A stretch of 64,000 bases of DNA from Bradyrhizobium xenonodulans. Its GTDB lineage: Bacteria; Pseudomonadota; Alphaproteobacteria; Rhizobiales; Xanthobacteraceae. Where the stretch lies: the NCBI RefSeq assembly GCF_027594865.1, contig NZ_CP089391.1, forward strand, positions 2,882,501 through 2,946,500. Reading direction: 5' to 3'. Both the position numbers and the translations under genes were made by a program. The notes below the pieces were generated by a model, which worked only from the letters and a program-made list of their open reading frames with translations, was not told the origin of the DNA and made no database searches. This document shows positions 54,433-62,513 of the stretch, piece after piece. How positions within the stretch are numbered: the stretch's first letter is position 1; each line of letters begins with the position of its first letter.

Positions 54433-54888
54433 ATGCTCAAGGGCATCAACCCGCTGCTCAATGCCGACGTGCTCTATGCCTTGCGCGCGATGGGGCATGG
54501 CGATCGTCTCGTCGTGTGCGACACCAATTTCCCCGCCGACTCGATCGCGCGCCAGACCGCGTTCGGTGAGTTGCTGCGCATCGACAATGTCAGCACGGCC
54601 AAGGCGATCGAAGCCATTCTCTCGGTGATGCCGCTCGATACGTTCGTCGACGATGCCGCGATGCGCATGGAGATCGTCGGCCAGCCCCAGGAAGTGCCGC
54701 CGGTGCAGCGCGAGGTGCAGGCCGCCATCGATCGCGCCGAGGGGCGCTCCTGGCCGCTGGTCGGGGTCGAGCGCCATGCTTTCTATGAAAAGGCCAAGAC
54801 CGCCTACTGCGTGATCGCAACCGGTGAGCGGCGCTTCTATGGTTGCTTCCTGTTCACCAAGGGCGTCATCGCGCCGGACGGAGAGTGA
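54433..54888 (+). CDS. RbsD/FucU-family sugar mutarotase
   Basis: This encodes 151 aa from MLKGINPLLNADVLYALRAMGHGDRLVVCDTNFPADS, which holds the catalytic His of the FucU/RbsD fold. The C-terminal part has ERHAFYEKAKTAYCVIATGERRFYGCFLFTKGV. It interconverts sugar anomers for import or phosphorylation. It lies between the dehydrogenase and the kinase. Confidence 0.92.
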   Translation: MLKGINPLLNADVLYALRAMGHGDRLVVCDTNFPADSIARQTAFGELLRIDNVSTAKAIEAILSVMPLDTFVDDAAMRMEIVGQPQEVPPVQREVQAAIDRAEGRSWPLVGVERHAFYEKAKTAYCVIATGERRFYGCFLFTKGVIAPDGE

Positions 54889-54893
54889 CGACC

Positions 54894-55817
54894 ATGAGCA
54901 AGTCTGGCGTTGCGATCCTCGGCATCTTCGTCGTCGATCTGGCCTTCCGTGCGGGCAACATGCCCGCGATCGGCGAAACCATTGCCGGCTCGGGATTTGC
55001 CATGGGGCCGGGCGGCAAGGGATCGAACCAGGCCGTCGCGGCGGCGCGCGCGGGCGCGGACGTGACCTTCGTCTCCCGGATCGGCCGCGATGCCTTCGGT
55101 GATCTCGCCATCAAGACCTGGGAAGCCGAGGGCATCAGGCCGCGCGTCGCCAGGACTGCGGAAGCGCCGACCGGCGCCGCCTTCATCTATGTCCATGAGA
55201 CGCGCGGCGACAATGCCATCATCGTGGTGAGCGGGGCGGCCGATGGTCTCAGTCCTGATGACGTCGATGCGGCGGCGGACGCGATCCGCGCCAGCCGCGT
55301 CTTCGTAACCCAGCTCGAACAGCCGGTCGCTGCTGCGCAGCGCGGGCTCGAGATCGCGCGTGCTGCCGGCAGCATCACCGTGTTCAATCCGGCTCCTGCG
55401 GGCGCATTCGACGACAGCCTGTTTGCCTTGTGCGACTACGTCGTTCCGAACGAGACCGAGGCCGAAGCACTGACCGGAATTGCGGTGGGTGATCTTGCTG
55501 GCGCCCGCCGCGCCGGCGATGCGCTGCTGGCCAAGGGCGCCGGCATCGCGCTGATCACGCTCGGCGAACGCGGAGCGTTGTTTCACGGGCGAGATCGCTC
55601 GCTGCACGTGCCGCCGTTCGCCGCCGGCAAGGTGGTCGAGACCGCGGGCGCGGGCGACGCCTTCGTCGGCGGCTTCGCGGCAGCGCTCGCGGGCGGCACC
55701 GATCCGTTGGATGCCGCGCGCTTCGGTTCGGCGACAGCCGGGATCTCCGTGACGCGCGCGGGGACTGCGCCTGCCATGCCGCGCCGGGTCGAGATCGAAG
55801 CGCTGTTGAAGGGATGA
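54894..55817 (+). CDS. PfkB-family sugar kinase (ribokinase / deoxyribokinase-like)
   Basis: This encodes 307 aa; ATG 54894 follows GGAGAG. It is a ribokinase-type protein: GGKGSNQAVAAARAGADVTFVSRIGRDAFG near the N-terminus and the anion-hole/catalytic AGAGDAFVGGFAAAL near the end. Beside deoC it most likely makes the 5-phosphate of deoxyribose, supplying the aldolase, although ribose or another pentose cannot be excluded from sequence alone. Confidence 0.9.
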   Translation: MSKSGVAILGIFVVDLAFRAGNMPAIGETIAGSGFAMGPGGKGSNQAVAAARAGADVTFVSRIGRDAFGDLAIKTWEAEGIRPRVARTAEAPTGAAFIYVHETRGDNAIIVVSGAADGLSPDDVDAAADAIRASRVFVTQLEQPVAAAQRGLEIARAAGSITVFNPAPAGAFDDSLFALCDYVVPNETEAEALTGIAVGDLAGARRAGDALLAKGAGIALITLGERGALFHGRDRSLHVPPFAAGKVVETAGAGDAFVGGFAAALAGGTDPLDAARFGSATAGISVTRAGTAPAMPRRVEIEALLKG

Positions 55818-55824
55818 TCTGCTG

Positions 55825-56700
55825 ATGATGCGGAACGATCCGATCAAGCACGTCTTCATCTGGCCGGCGGTGCTCGTCGTGCTGGCGATCTCGATCTTTC
55901 CGTTGATCTATTCGTTCACCACCAGCTTCCTCAGCTATCGCCTGATTCCGCCAATTCCGCCGCGCGTGGTGTGGTTCGGCAATTATGCCACTCTCTTGCA
56001 GGAGCCGCGCTTCTGGAACGCGATCGTCACGACGACGCTGATCGCGTTCATCGCCGTCGGGCTTCAATACGTCATCGGGTTTGGCGTCGCGCTCGCGCTG
56101 AACGCGCGCATTCCCGGCGAGCGGCTGTTTCGCGTGGCCTTGCTGCTGCCCATGCTGCTGGCCCCGGTTGCCGTCGCGCTGGTTGCCCGCATGATCTTCA
56201 ATCCGACCATGGGGCCGCTCAACCAGGTCCTGTCCATGTTCGGCCTGGCGAACCTGCCGTTCCTCACCAATGGACATTGGGCGCTCGCCTGCATCATCGC
56301 GGTCGAGATCTGGCAGTGGACGCCTTTCATCATCCTGATGATGCTGGCCGGACTGCAGACGCTTCCCGAAGATGTCTACGAGGCGGCCGAACTCGAGAAC
56401 GCCAGCGCCTGGCAGCAGTTCTGGGGTATCACGTTTCCCATGATGCTGCCGATCTCCGCAGCCGTCGTTTTCATTCGCCTGATCGAAAGCTACAAGATCA
56501 TGGACACCGTGTTTGTGATGACGGGCGGCGGACCGGGCGTGGACACCGAGACGCTGACCTTGTTCGCCTATCAGGAAGGCTTCAAGAAGTTCAATCTCGG
56601 CTACACGTCCGCGCTCAGTTTCCTGTTCCTGATCGCCATCACGATCATCGGCGTGACCTATCTGGCGCTGCTGCGGCCGCATCTGGAGAAGCGCCGATGA
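55825..56700 (+). CDS. ABC importer permease (MalF type), second importer
   Basis: This encodes 291 aa with six helices (FIWPAVLVVLAISIFPLIYSFTTSFLSY start) and the EAA loop YEAAELENASAWQQFWGITFPMMLP. It starts 7 bp after the kinase and overlaps the next permease by 4 bp. It belongs to the MalEFGK-type importer that ends the operon. Confidence 0.92.
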   Translation: MMRNDPIKHVFIWPAVLVVLAISIFPLIYSFTTSFLSYRLIPPIPPRVVWFGNYATLLQEPRFWNAIVTTTLIAFIAVGLQYVIGFGVALALNARIPGERLFRVALLLPMLLAPVAVALVARMIFNPTMGPLNQVLSMFGLANLPFLTNGHWALACIIAVEIWQWTPFIILMMLAGLQTLPEDVYEAAELENASAWQQFWGITFPMMLPISAAVVFIRLIESYKIMDTVFVMTGGGPGVDTETLTLFAYQEGFKKFNLGYTSALSFLFLIAITIIGVTYLALLRPHLEKRR

Positions 56701-57734
56701 GCGGGCAGGGCCTCACCGGACTATCGAACTGGGGTCGCCGGCTGGCCGCGGTCGGCGTGCTCGCATGGTGCCTGATCACGGCGTTTCCGCTCTATTGGGT
56801 GGTGGTGACGGCGTTCAAGACCCCGCCGGGCGTGGTCGGCGGCCCGACCTATATTCCGTTCGTCGATTTCACTCCGACGCTGCAGCCCTTCATCGACCTC
56901 TACCACGGGATCCGGGGTGAATTCTTCAGGACGTTTCTGAACTCGACCATCGTTGGCCTGTCGGCGGCGGCGATCGCGACCGCCATCGGCGCGATGGCAG
57001 CCTATGCGCTGGTGCGGTTTGAGTTCAAGGTGCGCTTTGGCGCCGGCCTGATCTTCTTCCTGCTCGCGCTCGGCGGCTATCTGCTGTTCAACAATTCGCT
57101 CGGATTCACCCGGCCGCAGGCGCTGCTGCTCGCGTTCCCATTCGCGCTTGCCGCTGCGATCGTCGCCAACCGTCTGCCGCTGCCGGGCCCGATCCTTGGC
57201 AATGAGGACATCCTGTTCTGGTTCGTCAGCCAGCGCATGTTTCCACCGATCGTCACGGCCTTTGCGCTCTACCTGCTCTACAGCGAGATCGGCCGGCTCG
57301 GCTTCCAGCTCATCGACAGCTTTGTCGGCCTGACGCTGTGCTATGTCGCGTTCTCGCTGCCGATCGTCGTCTGGCTGATGCGCGACTTCTTCGAGGCAAT
57401 CCCGATCGAGGTGGAAGAAGCCGCTATGGTCGACAACGTGCCGAGCTGGCGCATCTTTCTCGGCATCGTGGTGCCGATGTCGATGAACGGGCTGCTGGCG
57501 ACCTTCATGATCACGCTGGCCTTTGTCTGGAACGAGTTCCTGTTCGCGCTGTTCCTGACCAATTCCAAATGGCAGACGCTGCCGATCCTGGTGGCGGGAC
57601 AGAACAGCCAGCGCGGCGACGAATGGTGGGCGATCTCGGCCGCGGCGCTCGTCGCCATCATTCCGATGATGATCATGGCGGGCCTGCTCAGCCGCATGAT
57701 GCGGTCGGGCCTGCTGCTCGGGGCAATCAAATAG
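56697..57734 (+). CDS. ABC importer permease (MalG type), second importer
   Basis: This encodes 345 aa from the ATG overlapping the previous stop. It has a MalG-like N-terminus (AWCLITAFPLYWVVVTAFKTPPG) and the EAA loop EVEEAAMVDNVPSWRIFLGIVVPMSMNGLL. It is longer than usual by about 60 residues because of an extra hydrophobic segment (GAGLIFFLLALGGYLLFNNSLGFTRPQALLLAFPF) in the middle. Confidence 0.9.
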   Translation: MSGQGLTGLSNWGRRLAAVGVLAWCLITAFPLYWVVVTAFKTPPGVVGGPTYIPFVDFTPTLQPFIDLYHGIRGEFFRTFLNSTIVGLSAAAIATAIGAMAAYALVRFEFKVRFGAGLIFFLLALGGYLLFNNSLGFTRPQALLLAFPFALAAAIVANRLPLPGPILGNEDILFWFVSQRMFPPIVTAFALYLLYSEIGRLGFQLIDSFVGLTLCYVAFSLPIVVWLMRDFFEAIPIEVEEAAMVDNVPSWRIFLGIVVPMSMNGLLATFMITLAFVWNEFLFALFLTNSKWQTLPILVAGQNSQRGDEWWAISAAALVAIIPMMIMAGLLSRMMRSGLLLGAIK

Positions 57735-57762
57735 CAAAAACTCATCTAGGGAGGACTGGACG

Positions 57763-59223
57763 ATGTTGCGACGGACGTTTCTGATGCTGACCACCTCGCT
57801 CGTGATGGCGTGCGCCGCGAGCCAGGTGAACGCGGCCTGTAGCCCGGATTACTCTGGCGTCACCCTGACGGTGGCGTCGCAGACCGGACCGTATATCGCC
57901 TCCGCGCTCAAGCTCGGCGCGGATGAATGGACCAAGAAGACCTGTGGCAAGGTCAACGTCGTGGAGTTTCCGTGGTCGGAGCTCTACCCCAAGATCGTCA
58001 CGTCGCTCACCGCGTCGGATGCGACGTTCGACCTGGTCAGCTTTGCGCCGGCCTGGCTGCCCGACTTCGTCCCCTATCTCAGCGAAATGCCGAAGGCGAT
58101 GCAATCAGGCAAGGATTGGGACGATGTCGAGCCGGCCTATCGCGAACGGCTGATGGTGTGGGAGGGCAAGATCTATTCGCAGTCGATGGACGGCGACGTC
58201 CACACCTACACCTATCGCATGGACCTGTTCAGCGATCCCAAGGAGAAGGACGCGTTCAAGGCCAAGTACGGTTACGACCTGGCGCCGCCCAAGACCTGGA
58301 AGCAGTATCTCGACATCGCGGAGTTCTTCCAGCGCCCCGACAAGGGACTTTGGGGCACCGCGGAAGCGTTCCGCCGCGGCGGCCAGCAGTTCTGGTTCTT
58401 CTTCAGCCACGCGGCCGCCTACACCAACAATCCGAACTATCCGGGCGCGATGTTCTTCGACCCCGAGACGATGGATGCCCAGATCAACAACCCCGGCTGG
58501 GTGAAGGGACTGGAAGAATACATCCGCGCGTCGAAGCTTGGCCCGCCCAATGCGCTGAACTTCTCGTTCGGCGAGGTCAACGCGGCCGTTGCCGGCGGTC
58601 AGGTGGCGGAATCGATCGGCTGGGGCGACACCGGCGTGATCGCGGCCGACCCCAAGCAATCGAAGATTTCCGGCAAGGTCGGCTCCGCAGTCCTGCCCGG
58701 CTCTGACGAGATCTGGAATGCGAAAACCAAGAAGTGGGACAAGTTTCCGGCAGTCCTGCCGGCGCCCTTCATGGCGTTCGGCGGATGGCAGATTGGCGTG
58801 CCGAAGGTCGGCAAGAACCAGCAGGCGGCATGGGATTTCGTCAAGACGCTGACGAGCCCCGAAGTTTCCGGCCAGGCAGCGATCACCGGCGGCACGGGTG
58901 TGAACCCTTACCGTAAGTCGCACACCGCGAATCTGGAGTTGTGGAACAAGATCTTCTCGCCGCAAGAGGCCAAGGAGTATCTCAGCGCGCAGGCCGACTC
59001 GATCAACGGCAAGAACGTCGCGCTCGACATGCGTCTGCCCGGCTATTTCTCCTATACCGAGGTCGTGGAGATCGAGCTTGGCAAGGCGCTGGCCGGCCAG
59101 ACCACGCCGCAGGCCGCGCTGGATACGGTCGCGAAGGAATGGAATCGCCTGACCGACGAGTTCGGTCGTGCGAAGCAACTGGCGGCCTATCGCGCTGCGA
59201 TGGGTCTTCCGCCGAAGAACTAG
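57763..59223 (+). CDS. periplasmic solute-binding protein, second importer
   Basis: This encodes 486 aa. A signal peptide ends at SQVNAAC. It has a type-1 sugar-binding fold with GVTLTVASQTGPYIASALKLGADEWTKKT, FDLVSFAPAWLPDF, YRMDLFSDP and AFGGWQIGVPKVGKNQQAAWDFVKTLTSPE. The solute is probably a sugar or polyol, perhaps a (deoxy)nucleoside-derived compound given the deoC neighbourhood. That link is inference. Confidence 0.88.
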   Translation: MLRRTFLMLTTSLVMACAASQVNAACSPDYSGVTLTVASQTGPYIASALKLGADEWTKKTCGKVNVVEFPWSELYPKIVTSLTASDATFDLVSFAPAWLPDFVPYLSEMPKAMQSGKDWDDVEPAYRERLMVWEGKIYSQSMDGDVHTYTYRMDLFSDPKEKDAFKAKYGYDLAPPKTWKQYLDIAEFFQRPDKGLWGTAEAFRRGGQQFWFFFSHAAAYTNNPNYPGAMFFDPETMDAQINNPGWVKGLEEYIRASKLGPPNALNFSFGEVNAAVAGGQVAESIGWGDTGVIAADPKQSKISGKVGSAVLPGSDEIWNAKTKKWDKFPAVLPAPFMAFGGWQIGVPKVGKNQQAAWDFVKTLTSPEVSGQAAITGGTGVNPYRKSHTANLELWNKIFSPQEAKEYLSAQADSINGKNVALDMRLPGYFSYTEVVEIELGKALAGQTTPQAALDTVAKEWNRLTDEFGRAKQLAAYRAAMGLPPKN

Positions 59224-59240
59224 CTTTCCGCGGAGACTGC

Positions 59241-59274
59241 CCCGGATGATGCGCAAGCATCATCCGGGCTTTGT
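59241..59274 (+). terminator. terminator-like hairpin between binding protein and ATPase genes
   Basis: CCCGGATGATGC, GCAA, GCATCATCCGGG form a 12-bp perfect stem with a tetraloop followed by CTTTGTTG. It lies inside the operon, so it probably raises binding-protein mRNA relative to the downstream ATPase. Confidence 0.75.
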
Positions 59275-59308
59275 TGACCGTCGATATGAGGGACGGAAAA
59301 AGGAATCC

Positions 59309-60400
59309 ATGGCGCACGTCGAGATCGAGAACGTCAGCAAGGCATATGGGCCCTACAAGATCATCGAAGGGCTCGATCTGAACGTCGCCGACGAGGAATT
59401 CGTCGTGCTTGTCGGCCCGTCCGGCTGCGGCAAGACCACGACCTTACGCATGATTGCAGGGCTTGAGGCGGTCACCAGCGGAACCGTTCGTATCGGCAGT
59501 CGCGATGTGACGCAGTTGCGCCCGGGCCTGCGGAATTGCGCGATGGTGTTTCAGAACTACGCGCTCTATCCGCATATGACGGTCGGGGAGAACATCGGCT
59601 ACGGCATGAAGGTCAGGGGCGAGCAGCGCGCCAGCGTCGCGAAAGCAGTGCAGGACGTCGCACGGGTTCTGGACCTCGAGCCATATTTGGACCGCCGGCC
59701 GAAGCAACTCTCCGGCGGACAGCGCCAGCGCGTCGCGATCGGCCGTGCGATCGTGCGCAGCCCGGACGTGTTTCTGTTCGACGAGCCGTTGTCGAACCTC
59801 GACGCCAAGCTGCGCATCGAAATGCGGACCGAGATCAAGGCGTTGCACCGCCGTCTTGCCAAAACGATCGTCTATGTCACGCACGATCAAGTCGAGGCCA
59901 TGACCATGGCCGATCGCGTCGTGGTGATGAATCGCGGCCGGATCGAGCAGGCGGCGGATCCGATCACGATCTACGAGAAGCCTAGCAATCTTTTTGTGGC
60001 GGGCTTCATGGGCGCGCCCAGCATGAACTTCATTCATGGCGAGATCGTCGCGCGCGACGGTGCGCTGGTCTTCACCGAGCCGTCGGGGACGGCGTTGACA
60101 CTGCCGAAATCGCGCGAGGCGGCCTATGCAGGGAGCGTCGGCAAGGCGGTCGTGCTCGGCGTCCGGCCCGACCACGTGCTGCTGCACGACGCGCCGGCGG
60201 GTTCGTCGATCCGCCTGATGGTGAAAGACGTTGAGCCGCTTGGGCCCCATACGCTCGTGATTGGAACCGTGGGCGTGTTTCCGTTCACGGCGCAAATGCA
60301 GGTTGGTGTGACCGCCGCGCCTGACAACGTCATTGACGTCGCGCTCAATCTTGAGCGAACGCATCTGTTCGACAAAGTCTCAGGAAAGACCATTTCATAG
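59309..60400 (+). CDS. ABC importer ATP-binding protein (MalK/UgpC type), second importer
   Basis: This encodes 363 aa; ATG follows AAAAAGGAA. Walker A is GPSGCGKTT, signature LSGGQRQRVAIGRA, Walker B VFLFDEPLSNLDAKLR, switch His in YVTHDQVEAMTMADR. A C-terminal TOBE-like domain is present. It is the last gene before the gene-poor zone. Confidence 0.95.
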   Translation: MAHVEIENVSKAYGPYKIIEGLDLNVADEEFVVLVGPSGCGKTTTLRMIAGLEAVTSGTVRIGSRDVTQLRPGLRNCAMVFQNYALYPHMTVGENIGYGMKVRGEQRASVAKAVQDVARVLDLEPYLDRRPKQLSGGQRQRVAIGRAIVRSPDVFLFDEPLSNLDAKLRIEMRTEIKALHRRLAKTIVYVTHDQVEAMTMADRVVVMNRGRIEQAADPITIYEKPSNLFVAGFMGAPSMNFIHGEIVARDGALVFTEPSGTALTLPKSREAAYAGSVGKAVVLGVRPDHVLLHDAPAGSSIRLMVKDVEPLGPHTLVIGTVGVFPFTAQMQVGVTAAPDNVIDVALNLERTHLFDKVSGKTIS

Positions 60401-60500
60401 CCTGCGGGTCTCTGGGTGATCCAGGCACCCCAATCTTCGAAACTACGCCAAAGCCTGGTCGATTTCCTTGGTGCGCAATACAGCGTGCGATCAGCTTATG

Positions 60501-60660
60501 CCTCTTTGGATTAAACTGGCCTAATTTGGCCCCTGATGGATTGGAGCGAGAGTTCAGGTCTTCCAATTGGTTCGGCAGCGGCGTGTGCACGATGTGTGCA
60601 CCCAGAGATCAAGAAAAATCCCACGATAGCGAACGTGAGCGCGGCTCTCTGAAGTGAGTA
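60501..60660 (+). repeat. imperfect direct repeat, copy B
   Basis: It matches copy A (36391-36540) across TTTGG..TGGCC.AATTTGGCC, TGATGGATTGGAGCGAGAGT, GCGGCGTGTGCAC and GAGATCAAGAAAAATC. An extra GATGTGTGCAC unit duplicates the end of the GTGTGCAC word. It begins about 100 bp after the last sugar-importer gene. It contains no open reading frame of note. Confidence 0.65.
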
Positions 60661-60746
60661 GGTCGGGGAGAGTGTCACTTCACCGCTACGCATTCGCGTA
60701 GCTACGTCTGCGACCTATTCGATCAATGACGCGACGCACCTGATAG

Positions 60747-60799
60747 GCGAATTGACTCTTAATCAGCCGGCTCTACGATTGATTTCTAGTGCCCTCCAC
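60747..60799 (+). pseudogene. degenerate tRNA-Lys-like 3' half
   Basis: ATTGACTCTTAATCAGC looks like an anticodon arm with a CTT (Lys) loop. CTACGATTGATTTCTAG then resembles a T-arm with several changes from the TTCGATT type, and GTGCCCTCCAC looks like a 3' acceptor strand. No matching 5' half lies upstream. Such 3' tRNA pieces are common attachment-site scars of integrative elements. The match is partial and may be chance. Confidence 0.35.
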
Positions 60800-61196
60800 A
60801 CTTTTCGCTGACTTAGACGCCCTGCAGGGCGGCCAATCCATCGTGTCCGCTCCCTCACAGCGCTTCTTCATTCCCGATATCGAGTTCTTGGTTTTCGCAC
60901 TGGTCGGCAGTTGCCTTGCTGACCTGTGACGACTTGCTGCGCGCAAGCCGGCTCCGTGAAATCGCTGTCGGCACTTTCGGTAAACCCGCCATTGCGGGAC
61001 GCCGTTTTGTGAGAGTAGCGCACCCGAGCGATTTGCATTCTCATCTCGAGGGCGGAACAACTGGCCCGACGCACGTCAGGCCGTATGCCGCAAACTCCTG
61101 TTTCGGGTGGTTGCGATCTCAGACGGTCGTTTCTGAACTTGCGACTTGGGCCCTGATCTACGCGACGGGCATCCGGATGCTTGGGAGAGTCGCCCG
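60800..61196. other. gene-poor stretch
   Basis: Short open frames here have no coding character and no ribosome sites. I recognise no gene, RNA or terminator. Together with the repeats and fragments on both sides it reads as a recombination scar. Confidence 0.5.
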
Positions 61197-61334
61197 ATGA
61201 GAGTAGAGCGGTTCGGTCTGGCCTTCATCTTCTTCCGCTTCTCGCGCAACAGCTACTTTCATGTGGCGTTCAGCGTCTTGTACTTCCAAAGTCTCGGTTT
61301 CTCGCTCGCGACGGCACTTGATGGATTGGCGTGA
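61197..61334 (+). pseudogene. truncated 5' end of an MFS transporter gene
   Basis: An ATG behind GGGAG opens MRVERFGLAFIFFRFSRNSYF and SVLYFQSLGFSLATAL, the first-helix pattern of major-facilitator proteins. The frame is cut at about 61317, exactly where repeat copy C begins, and stops after 45 codons. The remaining eleven helices are missing. Confidence 0.5.
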
Positions 61335-61375
61335 GGGTTTCAGTCTTTTCAGCTAGTTAGAGGGTGGCGTGTGAG
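61317..61375 (+). repeat. short repeat, copy C
   Basis: TTGATGGATTGGCGTGAGGG followed by GTTAGAGGGTGGCGTGTG matches the core of copies A and B. It interrupts the MFS fragment, so the repeat edge coincides with a gene break. Confidence 0.55.
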
Positions 61376-61498
61376 AAGCGCTGGATCGAGGCCTCGACGG
61401 TTCGCTTGAGCGCAGACTTCCACGGCCACCGGAAAGTACGCAGGGCCGTTCGCCGCGGACGGCAAGTCGAGCGTCCATGGATCATTGACAGGCAATTA

Positions 61499-61520
61499 TT
61501 GCATGTCTAAAAATATGCAA
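61499..61520. promoter_or_regulatory. AT-rich inverted repeat before the dioxygenase operon
   Basis: TTGCAT and ATGCAA are separated by 10 bp in an AT-rich block that ends in CATATAATTG, about 25 bp before the reductase start. It suits an operator overlapping the promoter. The cognate regulator is not in the window. Confidence 0.45.
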
Positions 61521-61545
61521 ATACATATAATTGTAAGATGCCTGA

Positions 61546-62496
61546 ATGGACACGCATCCGCTGAAATTCAAGGTGAGGTCGTGGACCGCGGAAACTCCGT
61601 CGGTGCGGAGCCTTGTGTTTGACGTGGAGGGCAGTGTCGCGCCGCAATGGCAGGCAGGCGCGCATGTTCGCGTGGCGCTCCCGAATGGGGGCGACCGGCC
61701 GTATTCGCTGATGGCCTTGCCTGGGCTTCCCGACGGCGCACTGGCGCTTGGCGTCCTGCGCGAGCAGGCTTCGACCGGAGGCTCGCAGTTCATGCACGCG
61801 CTGAAGATCGGCGATGTCGTGAGGGCAACCGCGCCGGTCAACAACTTCCCTCTGCACGCGGAGGCTTCACCCGCGCTGCTGTTTGCCGGCGGCATCGGCG
61901 TTACGCCCATCCTGTCGATGGCGGCTGAGCTGAAAGTCCGCGGGGGCCCATATCGCCTACACTACGCGGGCCGCACGCGGGGGACGCTGGCGTTCCTGCC
62001 GCAATTGCAGGAGATCTGCGCGGACAGCCTCTCCATTCATCATGACGACGACGCATCCCGCCTCGATATTGCGGCGGCGTTGGGCGCTCCGCCGGCAGGG
62101 TGCCACGTCTACGTCTGCGGCCCCGCGGGCATGATCGAGGCGGTGAAGGCCGCCGCGCTGGCCAAGGGCATTGCGGCCGACCGCGTTCACTACGAACTCT
62201 TCAAGGCGGAGCAGCCGGGCTTGCCCGACAAGCCATTCGAGGTCGAGCTCAAGTCGAGCGGGCAGGTCGTCGCGGTCGCGGCCGGCCAGACCATCATCCA
62301 GGCGCTGGAGGCTGCGGGGCTCGACGTCCTCTACGACTGCCAGCGCGGCGATTGCGGCATCTGCCAATGCGGCGTGATCTCAGGCATTCCTGATCACCGC
62401 GACGTCATTCTCAGCGACGACGAGAAGGCGTCCAACAAGGTCATGCAGATCTGCGTGTCGCGCGCGAAATCGGAACGGCTTGTGCTGGATCTCTAG
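61546..62496 (+). CDS. ferredoxin-type oxidoreductase of a Rieske oxygenase (VanB/PDR family)
   Basis: This encodes 316 aa: flavin-binding RPYSLMALPG, NAD-binding LLFAGGIGVTPILSMAAEL and VYVCGPAGMIEAV, then a C-terminal plant-type 2Fe-2S domain with Cys ligands in YDCQRGDCGICQCG and QICVSRAKS. This order (FMN, NAD, ferredoxin) is that of phthalate dioxygenase reductase. It passes electrons from NADH to the oxygenase encoded 17 bp downstream. Confidence 0.93.
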   Translation: MDTHPLKFKVRSWTAETPSVRSLVFDVEGSVAPQWQAGAHVRVALPNGGDRPYSLMALPGLPDGALALGVLREQASTGGSQFMHALKIGDVVRATAPVNNFPLHAEASPALLFAGGIGVTPILSMAAELKVRGGPYRLHYAGRTRGTLAFLPQLQEICADSLSIHHDDDASRLDIAAALGAPPAGCHVYVCGPAGMIEAVKAAALAKGIAADRVHYELFKAEQPGLPDKPFEVELKSSGQVVAVAAGQTIIQALEAAGLDVLYDCQRGDCGICQCGVISGIPDHRDVILSDDEKASNKVMQICVSRAKSERLVLDL

Positions 62497-62513
62497 CGGG
62501 AGGTAAAGGCGTC

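Noticed and set aside
52774..54777. 667-aa minus-strand open frame opposite the ALDH gene
   Set aside because: Shadow frame spanning two well-supported plus-strand genes, with His/Arg/Asp-rich composition.
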